Assembly (NCBI GenBank): GCA_964479275.1
Contig: CAYZLR010000001.1
Span: forward strand, 62,001-126,000
Source of the DNA: CALLPQ01 sp964479275
GTDB lineage: Bacteria; Pseudomonadota; Alphaproteobacteria; Caulobacterales; Parvularculaceae
DNA length: 64,000 nucleotides
Direction of reading: 5' to 3'
Shown here: piece after piece, positions 1 through 6,595 of the stretch
Layout: each line of letters opens with the position of its first letter
Numbering within the stretch: the first letter of the stretch is position 1
Position numbers and translations under genes: made by a program
Notes under the pieces: generated by a model
What the model was told of the DNA's origin: nothing
Seen by the model: the letters and a program-made list of their open reading frames with translations, nothing else
Database searches by the model: none

Positions 1-54
1 CAACAGAATCATAAGTCGCTGAAATCACTCAATAGTAATTTTGAATTGGGCTCT
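1..54. repeat. One end of a dispersed palindromic repeat (copy C, cut by window edge)
   Basis: The bases ending at 54 (aattttgaattgggctct) match, on the opposite strand, the terminal motif agagcccaRtYcaaaatt of two longer copies at 18890-19030 and 59748-59907. Only this end is inside the window, so it cannot be told whether the copy is complete. It lies just upstream of the IS1-like transposase remnant. Confidence 0.5.
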
Positions 55-119
55 AAATGAGAAAGACTGAATCAGTGTTTGAAGAAAAAGGGAATCCCAG
101 GCGACTCTATAGAAAATGA

Positions 120-467
120 AAATGCTCTAGAACAAATATAACCGAAGGCGAGCCTGACAAAAAGCATATCTCAACCTCATATGTTGAGCGTCAAAACCTA
201 ACTATGAGAATGAGTATGCGTAGGTTTACACGTTTGACCAATGGATTTTCAAAGAAGCTTGAAAACCACGCTCACAGTCTTTCTCTTTACTTAGTTCATA
301 ATAATTTTTGCCGCATTCATAAGACACTAAAAATGTCACCAGCTATGGCCGCTGGCGTTAGCGATACACTTTATGATATGGAATGGGTTGTAGGTCTTAT
401 TGATGCGCGTGCCCCGGAGCCTATAAAGCGCGCCCCCTACAAAACGAGAAAAGAAATTTCAAACTAA
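120..467 (+). pseudogene. IS1-like transposase, C-terminal remnant
   Basis: This open frame encodes only the C-terminal part of an IS1-like DDE transposase of the kind common in alphaproteobacteria. The recognisable pieces, in order, are STSYVERQNLTMRMSMRRFT, the segment NFCRIHKTLKMSPAMAAG, and a basic tail. An ATG lies at 204, but the family match starts well before it (about 129, TEGEPDKKHISTSYVE), so the 87-residue product from 204 is a fragment and not a small gene. The N-terminal helix-turn-helix and the first catalytic Asp residues are missing; a stop codon in this frame lies at 117-119. No matching terminal repeat was found downstream. It is an inactive leftover of an insertion next to the SRP RNA gene. 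Confidence 0.8.
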
Positions 468-525
468 GGCGCTACCGTCTCCTCACAGACGCCAACACTG
501 TTTTGTATAATTAGGGATATGCCCT

Positions 526-557
526 CTTGCGTTTTTCGTCCTCAGGGGTGATATAGT
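526..557 (+). promoter_or_regulatory. Possible promoter of the SRP RNA gene
   Basis: CTTGCG at 526-531 is followed by gatata/tatagt at 550-557, directly before the 5' side of the SRP RNA stem. The spacing (18 to 20) is longer than the ideal 17, so the boxes are only a suggestion from position and sequence. Confidence 0.3.
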
Positions 558-657
558 CCTTGGAAGGCTGGCGGACTTGCTCCTCGCCAACCCGGTCAGG
601 TCCGGAAGGAAGCAGCCGCAACGAGTTTTCCGGCAAGGGTCGTTCAGCTTTCCACCT
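558..657 (+). ncRNA. ffs: Signal recognition particle RNA (small bacterial 4.5S type)
   Basis: This is the RNA part of the signal recognition particle, which binds Ffh and targets membrane proteins during translation. The near-invariant domain IV signature is present: ggtcaggtccggaaggaagc (about 595-614), with the GGAA tetraloop region and the asymmetric A-rich bulge. The outer ends pair: ggaaggctg at about 562-570 with cagctttcc at about 645-653. Its position directly upstream of dnaX is the usual one in alphaproteobacteria. The ends are estimated from the pairing and may be off by several bases. An overlapping open frame at 577-795 is an artefact of this RNA. Confidence 0.95.
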
Positions 658-803
658 TTTCTCTATCCCATTGGGTTTCTTGCTGCTTCTATTGCAGTGA
701 TCATATATTTTGAGGTTGTCTTCGTGATCGGGGCAGCTATTGTTTTTCCCAGAACGACATTTGGTTCTTTATTCACAAGGGCCGATCGCCCATAATTGCA
801 TTA

Positions 804-2684
804 ATGAACACTACGACTCCCCCTTCGAGCGATGCTCCCACATCCCAATCACCCGCCCCGAGCGGGGAGGTTGCCTATGAGGTTTTGGCGAGGAAATATC
901 GCCCACGCAGTTTTGAGGATCTGATTGGCCATGAGGCAATGGTCAAAACGCTTGAAAACGCCTTCACCGCTGGTCGCATTGCCCATGCTTATATTTTGAC
1001 CGGGGTGCGCGGGGTAGGGAAAACCACAACGGCGCGTATTCTCGCCCGTGCTTTGAACTACCAATCGGTAGATGGTGGGGATAGTGGCCCGCAAATCCAT
1101 ATGGGTGAAGATGGGGTTCATTGTCAGGCGATTGCCCAGAGCCGCCATCCCGATGTTTTGGAAATGGATGCTGCCTCGCGCACAGGGGTTGGCGATATCC
1201 GTGAGTTAATCGAGGGAGTGCGCTATGCGCCCATAGAGGCGCGTTATAAAGTTTATATTATCGACGAAGTCCACATGTTATCTACGGCGGCATTTAATGC
1301 TTTGCTCAAAACGTTAGAAGAACCGCCCCCGCATGTAAAATTCATTTTTGCGACGACGGAGATTCGAAAGCTTCCCGTAACAGTTTTATCCCGTTGTCAG
1401 CGTTTTGATTTGCGACGTATTGAGCCGGATGTGTTAATTGCTCATCTGGAAAAAATTGCTAGCAAAGAAAGCGTGACTATCGCGCAAGATGGATTGGCGA
1501 TGATTGCTCGCGCAGCGGAAGGGTCTGTTCGCGATGCGCTCTCCATACTGGATCAAGCGATTGTCCAACATAGTGGATCTGATTCCTCTAATGAAGTCAG
1601 CGTCGATACTATTCGTATAATGTTGGGCCTTGCGGATCGCGCGCAAAGCTGGACTTTGCTTGAGGCTTGTTTTGCTGGCGATGGCGCCAAGACGCTGAAC
1701 GAGTTTAAGGAACAATATAATAGCGGTGCGGACCCTTTGGTGATTTTGCGTGATCTCCTTGAGCTTGTACACCTTTTGACACGGATTAAGGCGGCTGGTC
1801 CGGCAGCCGCAAGCCATGGTCCTGCTGGCACGGCTGAACACGATATTGCCAATGCATTGAGCGATAAGCTTTCCATGAACGGGTTAACGCGGGCCTGGAG
1901 TTTGTTGATGAAAGGTCTTGAAGAGATTAAAATTGCTCCCGATCCAGCAGCCGCTGGAGAGATGGCGTTAATCAGGCTTTGTTATGCGGCGGATTTGCCG
2001 ACCCCTGATGAGGCCATAAAGTTATTAAAATCAGGTACGCTTAACAGCACGGCTAAGGCAGGGGGCGCTAGCTTTACAACGGCAAGTGGACCAAAGGCAT
2101 CTCGCGATATTGGGTCCGATCATGGCAAAGTAAATCCCCCTGCTTCAGGGGGGTGTGGGCAATCAGTTCAGTGTCAAGATGAAATTTCTCAAGCGCGCGA
2201 CAATCAAGATCAGGTCATTCCGTTTCCTAACCGTTCGGTAAAATCAGCGGTCAAAATTCCCGCTTCTCTCGGGGACATTGCAGCCCTTGCGGGACAACAT
2301 AAAGATGCGCGACTTAGAACTGAATTAGAATCCTTTGTGCATTTGGTGACGTTTAACCCGATGCATATTGTTATTCGCATGTCAGGTAAGGCGCCGGGAG
2401 ATTTGCCAAACCGGTTAATGCGCCAGTTAAAGATTTGGACGGGCGAAACATGGTCTGTGGACGTTGTTTCTGATCGTGAGGGCGAAGACACGATTCGCGA
2501 CACGAGAGAAAAAGAGGTTCGCGCTCACCCCTTGATCGCGCGTGCGTTTGAGTTGTTTCCCGGTGCACAAATCACAAAGATACGAGAGTCGGACACAATA
2601 GCTGCAGCCCTTATAGATGTGCAGCAAGAGCCAATCGATGATGATGAAATTGAATATCCGCAACAGGAAGTGAAAAGTGTATGA
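804..2684 (+). CDS. dnaX: DNA polymerase III subunits gamma and tau
   Basis: This is the clamp-loader ATPase of the replicative polymerase, 626 residues. An AAA+ domain carries Walker A GVRGVGKTTT (residues 67-76), Walker B VYIIDEVH (150-157), the sensor region FATTEIRKLPVTVLSRCQRF and the SRC arginine finger. After domain III (to about residue 415) comes a low-complexity linker and then an alphaproteobacterial C-terminal tau region ending with HPLIARAFELFPGAQI. Odd point: the family zinc knuckle (four Cys in E. coli) is degraded, with LNY in place of LNC and only Cys107 left. A G-run plus hairpin sits in the linker (see 2136-2153). It overlaps ybaB by four bases (ATGA), so the two are probably translationally coupled. 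No strong ribosome binding site precedes the ATG. Confidence 0.97.
   Translation: MNTTTPPSSDAPTSQSPAPSGEVAYEVLARKYRPRSFEDLIGHEAMVKTLENAFTAGRIAHAYILTGVRGVGKTTTARILARALNYQSVDGGDSGPQIHMGEDGVHCQAIAQSRHPDVLEMDAASRTGVGDIRELIEGVRYAPIEARYKVYIIDEVHMLSTAAFNALLKTLEEPPPHVKFIFATTEIRKLPVTVLSRCQRFDLRRIEPDVLIAHLEKIASKESVTIAQDGLAMIARAAEGSVRDALSILDQAIVQHSGSDSSNEVSVDTIRIMLGLADRAQSWTLLEACFAGDGAKTLNEFKEQYNSGADPLVILRDLLELVHLLTRIKAAGPAAASHGPAGTAEHDIANALSDKLSMNGLTRAWSLLMKGLEEIKIAPDPAAAGEMALIRLCYAADLPTPDEAIKLLKSGTLNSTAKAGGASFTTASGPKASRDIGSDHGKVNPPASGGCGQSVQCQDEISQARDNQDQVIPFPNRSVKSAVKIPASLGDIAALAGQHKDARLRTELESFVHLVTFNPMHIVIRMSGKAPGDLPNRLMRQLKIWTGETWSVDVVSDREGEDTIRDTREKEVRAHPLIARAFELFPGAQITKIRESDTIAAALIDVQQEPIDDDEIEYPQQEVKSV
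2136..2153 (+). other. Possible frameshift element inside dnaX (hairpin and G6 run)
   Basis: Within the dnaX linker, CCCCCTG (2136-2142), loop ctt, CAGGGGG (2146-2152) form a perfect 7-bp hairpin, and six G lie at 2148-2153. A -1 slip on the two GGG codons would add nine codons and then hit TGA at 2180-2182, giving a product of about 459 residues, near the size of a gamma subunit. There is no classic A AAA AAG slippery heptamer, so this is a suggestion only. Confidence 0.25.
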
Positions 2685-3004
2685 AAGACATAGCTGATAT
2701 CATGAAGCAGGCCGCTGGATTGCAATTCAAGATGCAGGACATGCAGGAAAAAATAGCGGGCATGGAAGTTGAGGGTCAGGCTGGTGCCGGTTTGGTGAAA
2801 ATTGTCATGAACGGGAAGGGCTATGCAAAATCAGTGTCTATTGATCCAAGTTTAATTCTTGCCGATGAGGCGGAAGTTTTGGAAGATTTGTTGGTAGCTG
2901 CAATTAATGATGCAAAATCAAAACTGGAAACACGCTCTGCAGAAGAAATGCAATCATTGACAGCGGGTATGCCTTTGCCGCCCGGTTTTAAAATGCCGTT
3001 TTAG
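2681..3004 (+). CDS. ybaB: YbaB/EbfC family nucleoid-associated protein
   Basis: A small DNA-binding protein of the YbaB/EbfC family, 107 residues, which is the usual length. These proteins form tweezer-shaped dimers that bind DNA and are thought to act in nucleoid organisation; the exact role is unsettled. The sequence has the family layout: a N-terminal helix rich in Met and Gln (IMKQAAGLQFKMQDMQEKIA), a central beta segment with the MNGKGYAKSVSIDPSL motif, and a C-terminal helix ending in GMPLPPGFKMPF, typical of the family. It starts inside the end of dnaX (ATGA overlap) and is followed by recR 13 bases later. The dnaX-ybaB-recR order is widely conserved. Confidence 0.95.
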   Translation: MKDIADIMKQAAGLQFKMQDMQEKIAGMEVEGQAGAGLVKIVMNGKGYAKSVSIDPSLILADEAEVLEDLLVAAINDAKSKLETRSAEEMQSLTAGMPLPPGFKMPF

Positions 3005-3017
3005 ATAGGGTCTTGAG

Positions 3018-3620
3018 ATGAGCGCTAATATCGGGCCGGAATTACAGCGCCTAATTGATCTTCTTGCAAAATTACCAGGACTTGGACCGCGCTCAGCCAC
3101 AAGAGCCGCGTTGTTTTTGTTAAAAAAACGTACAGCTGTGATGGAGCCTTTGGCATTTGCCCTAAATATTGCTGCGGATAAAGTGCAGGCATGTTCGCTA
3201 TGTGGAAATTGGGATACACTTGATCCGTGTACTGTATGTATTAATGAGGATCGTTCTGCTGATGTTATCTGTGTGGTCGAGACTGTAGCTGATTTATGGG
3301 CCTTGGAGCGCGCGGGTGCGCATCGCGGAGTCTATCATGTTTTGGGTGGCCTGTTGTCCCCCTTGGACGGGGTTGGCCCTGATGATCTCAATGCAAAAGG
3401 ATTAGTGCGCCGTGCAGATAGTGAAGCGATAAGTGAAGTGGTTCTCGCCTTGAGTGCTACCGTTGACGGTCAAACCACTGCCCACTATTTATCAGATCAT
3501 TTGGTGCCAACGGGGGTAAAAATTACGCGCCTGTCTCATGGGGTTCCAGTAGGCGGAGAGCTTGATTATCTTGATGAAGGAACGCTGACTGCGGCGATGA
3601 AGAGCCGACGTTCCTTGTGA
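3018..3620 (+). CDS. recR: Recombination mediator protein RecR
   Basis: RecR works with RecO (and RecF) to load RecA onto gapped single-stranded DNA. The 200-residue protein has the complete family architecture: an N-terminal helix-hairpin-helix (LAKLPGLGPRSATRAALFLL), a C4 zinc finger with Cys59, Cys62, Cys71 and Cys74 (CSLCGNWDTLDPCTVC), a Toprim domain starting about residue 80 (VICVVETVADLWALERAG) with the VLGGLLSPLDGVGPDDL segment, and the C-terminal THGVPVGGELDYLDEGTL-type tail (here SHGVPVGGELDYLDEGTL). It is the last gene of the dnaX-ybaB-recR operon; an unrelated oxygenase follows about 85 bases downstream with its own ribosome binding site. Confidence 0.97.
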   Translation: MSANIGPELQRLIDLLAKLPGLGPRSATRAALFLLKKRTAVMEPLAFALNIAADKVQACSLCGNWDTLDPCTVCINEDRSADVICVVETVADLWALERAGAHRGVYHVLGGLLSPLDGVGPDDLNAKGLVRRADSEAISEVVLALSATVDGQTTAHYLSDHLVPTGVKITRLSHGVPVGGELDYLDEGTLTAAMKSRRSL

Positions 3621-3706
3621 ATGTAGTTTTGCTGGATGCGGAAATTTTGAAATTAATGTTCGCGTAATTTTTACTCCACGGTGTGTTTCAGGGTGAACAA
3701 ATAAAT

Positions 3707-4837
3707 ATGCATCAGTCGCAAAATTGTGTCGGGTTAGAAAACATCTGGTATGTTGCCGCATTGTCGCGCGATGTCCGCCCCGGCAAGATGATCCGGAGGG
3801 AGATTGCAGGCCGACCCCTCTTATTTGCACGGACAGCGCGCAAAGCAAAAGACTCTGCTCTTATTTTTGCACTACGCGATCAATGTCCGCACCGCGGTGC
3901 TCCCTTGTCTCACGGCAAGCTTATTACATCTCTTGAACATTCTTGTGTTGAGTGCCCTTATCACGGTTGGCAGTTTAACGCGGCGAGTGGGCGATGTGGC
4001 CATGTGCCGGCATTGAGTAGGAATGATCAACAATCGCCAGCAATCGAGGGGATTTCTGTCTTATCATTTCCCGTCCGTGAGCAAAATGGATTAATCTGGG
4101 TTTTTATCGGCGACGAAAAATTTCAGCAAATGCGGATGAAAAATCCACATTTTGAAACGACAATCAGTTTACCAGATACGGGAATCGCAGATTTTTTTCA
4201 CCCTAAAAGTCAAACTTTATTAGAGGTTGAGGGTCCTTTTTTAGAAGCGGTCACAGGGTTAGTCGATCCTGCGCATACACCATTTGTGCATCAGCAATGG
4301 TGGTGGAGAAAGGGGCGCAAGGCAGAAGAGAAGAAAAAAACTTACCAGCAATTACCGTTTGGGTTTCGCATCCCATATCATGAACCTTCATCAAATAGTA
4401 AGATATATTCACTCTTGGGCGGAGCGCCAACAACGCAAATTGATTTTTTACTCCCTTCCATTCGTGTGGAGACAATTAAATTGGGTGAAAAGAAAATTAT
4501 TGGATTAACTGCGATTACCCCAATAGCAGAGGGGCGCTCGCGTTTATATCACATTCTATATTGGGATGTGTGGCCATTGTCTCTATTAAAACCGATGGTC
4601 GATGCCATGGCCTTAAGTTTTTTATCTCAAGACGCTCGAATTTTAAACGCGCAATCTTTGAACTTGGATACTAATCATAATAATCCGATTTATCTAGGTG
4701 AGGCTGATGTGCCCGCGAAATGGTTGCGTCAGATTTTTTTAAGTTGGCGCGCGCAGATGGTGAGTAATGGCGCGGGGGAGTTACCATTAAAGTTTGATAA
4801 CCCGGTGAATGTCCAGCCCCTTCATTGGAAGACGTGA
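3707..4837 (+). CDS. Rieske 2Fe-2S aromatic ring-hydroxylating oxygenase, alpha-subunit type
   Basis: A Rieske-type mononuclear iron oxygenase of 376 residues from the chosen start. The Rieske cluster ligands are C60-P-H62 (CPHRGAPLSHG) and C83-P-Y-H86 (CPYHGWQF). The catalytic domain shows the iron-ligand motif D-P-A-H-T-P-F-V-H around 4264-4290. A GTG at 3683 would add eight residues, but ATG 3707 has a well-placed agggtga upstream and is preferred. The family uses NAD(P)H electrons through a separate reductase to hydroxylate or demethylate organic substrates; no reductase, ferredoxin or small subunit lies nearby, so partner and substrate are unknown. It stands alone between recR and rmuC. 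Confidence 0.88.
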   Translation: MHQSQNCVGLENIWYVAALSRDVRPGKMIRREIAGRPLLFARTARKAKDSALIFALRDQCPHRGAPLSHGKLITSLEHSCVECPYHGWQFNAASGRCGHVPALSRNDQQSPAIEGISVLSFPVREQNGLIWVFIGDEKFQQMRMKNPHFETTISLPDTGIADFFHPKSQTLLEVEGPFLEAVTGLVDPAHTPFVHQQWWWRKGRKAEEKKKTYQQLPFGFRIPYHEPSSNSKIYSLLGGAPTTQIDFLLPSIRVETIKLGEKKIIGLTAITPIAEGRSRLYHILYWDVWPLSLLKPMVDAMALSFLSQDARILNAQSLNLDTNHNNPIYLGEADVPAKWLRQIFLSWRAQMVSNGAGELPLKFDNPVNVQPLHWKT

Positions 4838-4854
4838 AGGTTCAAACCTTTTTT
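4837..4854 (+). terminator. Possible weak rho-independent terminator after the oxygenase
   Basis: AAGGT-ttcaa-ACCTT followed by TTTT lies directly after the stop codon of the Rieske oxygenase. The stem is only five base pairs, so strength is doubtful. Confidence 0.35.
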
Positions 4855-4944
4855 AAAGGCACCATCTTTATGAGTGTGACATCGATGCTTTAAGGGTTTG
4901 ATTCGAGTGTTTGTGTCGCTCGAGCCATATGCACGTGACTTGGA

Positions 4945-5017
4945 AGCGCGTTAACTTAGCGTTTTGTTGCTTTTTCCGATGCTCAACCGGTGGCCACTTC
5001 ATCTGGAAATGCTTTAA
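4945..5017. repeat. REP-like palindromic repeat, copy 1
   Basis: The core is ttttccgatgctcaaccggtggccacttcatctggaaatg, read in parts: left arm ttttccgatg, centre ctcaaccggtggccactt, right arm catctggaaatg. It matches copies at 48331-48430 and (degenerate) 52430-52510. The arms can pair with one bulge. The type resembles palindromes of form gcatttccgga...tcctggaaatgc that are abundant between genes in Rhizobiales and relatives. A minus-strand open frame across it (4868-5107) is not a gene. Confidence 0.7.
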
Positions 5018-5113
5018 TTTATAAAATTCACGCTTCGGTAATGGAATCATTTTAGAAGAACAATCACAGAACAAGCCTGTTAAAGATGTTTTTTTGAGGG
5101 GCACCAATCACCC

Positions 5114-6472
5114 ATGGAAAATTTTATGGTCGTGCCGCTTTACGGTTTTAGTTTTGGTTGCCTGGTTGCGTTCGTGTTTTTGGGCACGTGTTGGGCGCGA
5201 GATAAAAAACGCTTAACACGGGCGCGGATGATCATTGCCCGGCTGCAAGCCGAGAGCGCGGGATATCAAGAAACGATGCAAGATGCGCTTAAAAAGCGCG
5301 ATCTGACACTGGAGCGAAATTCGTATTTAGAAGCTCAGGCAAGCGCACTTCAAGCCCGGTATGACGAACGAGAGAGAAATATAGAAGCCACTCAAGCTCG
5401 GATTGATGAAACTTTATCTTTACAAACCGCTAAATTATTTGATCAGGCGCAAGAGAGTTTTTTGCATGAGGCAAAAAAGACATTTGCCCACCAACAAGAA
5501 TTGGAATCACAAAAAGATCAGGCACGAGAAAAGGCGATGAATGCACTGATAACGCCGTTACATGAAAATTTGCTACGCTATGAAAAAAACCTACAAACGC
5601 TAAAAGCGGAACAATGTGAGGCGCGCGGCGCGATTAGTACACAGATTAGAGAGTTGGCAGTCGCGTCTCAGAGCGTTCGCGAAGAAGCACAAAAACTTAC
5701 AACAGCGTTACGTTCTGGACCAAAAACGAGAGGCCGGTGGGGTGAGGAACAATTGCGAAATGTTGTTGAGTTGGCAGGTATGAGTGCACATGTGGATTTT
5801 CTAGAGCAAAAAACGATCCAATATGAAGGGCGTCGTTTACAACCCGACATGCTTGTCCGCTTGCCGGATCAAAAATTTATCGTGATTGATAGTAAAGTTT
5901 CACTAACTGCGTATCTTGATGCTATGGAGGCTAAAAATGATCGTGATTATCACGCTTTAATTGCAAAGCATACAGATCATATTCGGAAACATATTACGGA
6001 TTTAGCGTCACGTGATTATGCTGCGGCAATTACAGGTCAATCTCGAGAAAACCTAGATTTCGTGATTTTGTTTTTACCTGCAGAAAGTTTTTACGCCGAA
6101 GCAATTCATCATCGTCCAGCATTGTTTCAAGAAGCTTTTGAGAAAAAAGTACTGATTGCAACGCCAACAACCTTAATCGCAATTTTAAAGGCAATTTCAC
6201 TCGGCTGGCGAAAAGAAAATGCCAGCCGAAATGCTGAAGAAATTGCGGAATTGGCTACAGATCTCTTTTCCAGCCTACAATCAATGCGCGATTATATTGA
6301 CGGGCTTGGTCAATCTCTTGAAATGAGCGTAAAAAAATACACAATGTTGGGCGCCAATTTTGAACGTCGAGTTCTTCCAAGGGCTAATAAGCTTACCAAT
6401 TATGAAATGCCTGGCATCGAGCATGAAATCAAGGGGCCACGATCACTTATTGGCAATTGCGGAGAATGTTGA
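5114..6472 (+). CDS. rmuC: DNA recombination protein RmuC
   Basis: RmuC family protein, 452 residues, thought to limit inversions and other rearrangements at inverted repeats; its nuclease-like domain is inferred from the family. One membrane-spanning or signal-anchor segment lies at residues 6-28 (LYGFSFGCLVAFVFLGTCWA), followed by a long coiled coil (about 35-190), and then the RmuC domain with the landmarks GRWGEEQLRNVVELAGM, RLQPDMLVRLPDQKFIVIDS, K-V-S-L-T-A-Y and FLPAESFYAEAI. The C-terminal tail ends in a Cys-containing peptide. It has its own promoter region, as it follows 276 bases of repeat-bearing DNA. Loss of such a protein would matter here because the window has several palindromic repeats, but that link is only a thought. 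Confidence 0.93.
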   Translation: MENFMVVPLYGFSFGCLVAFVFLGTCWARDKKRLTRARMIIARLQAESAGYQETMQDALKKRDLTLERNSYLEAQASALQARYDERERNIEATQARIDETLSLQTAKLFDQAQESFLHEAKKTFAHQQELESQKDQAREKAMNALITPLHENLLRYEKNLQTLKAEQCEARGAISTQIRELAVASQSVREEAQKLTTALRSGPKTRGRWGEEQLRNVVELAGMSAHVDFLEQKTIQYEGRRLQPDMLVRLPDQKFIVIDSKVSLTAYLDAMEAKNDRDYHALIAKHTDHIRKHITDLASRDYAAAITGQSRENLDFVILFLPAESFYAEAIHHRPALFQEAFEKKVLIATPTTLIAILKAISLGWRKENASRNAEEIAELATDLFSSLQSMRDYIDGLGQSLEMSVKKYTMLGANFERRVLPRANKLTNYEMPGIEHEIKGPRSLIGNCGEC

Positions 6473-6595
6473 GTCAAAAAAATACAGCCGTCTCTATCCG
6501 GATATGACGTGAAAAACTTTACTGGGTTTGAATGTTTCACTCACCCACCATGAAAATGTAATGATAAAGCTTTTTGGGAGGAGCGGGACGCGTTG

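Noticed and set aside
577..795. Open frame over the SRP RNA gene
   Set aside because: It runs through the conserved SRP RNA sequence and has no family resemblance; it is a chance frame.
4868..5107. Minus-strand open frame of 79 codons between the oxygenase and rmuC
   Set aside because: It overlaps the REP-like repeat copy 1, has no ribosome binding site and no recognisable domain.
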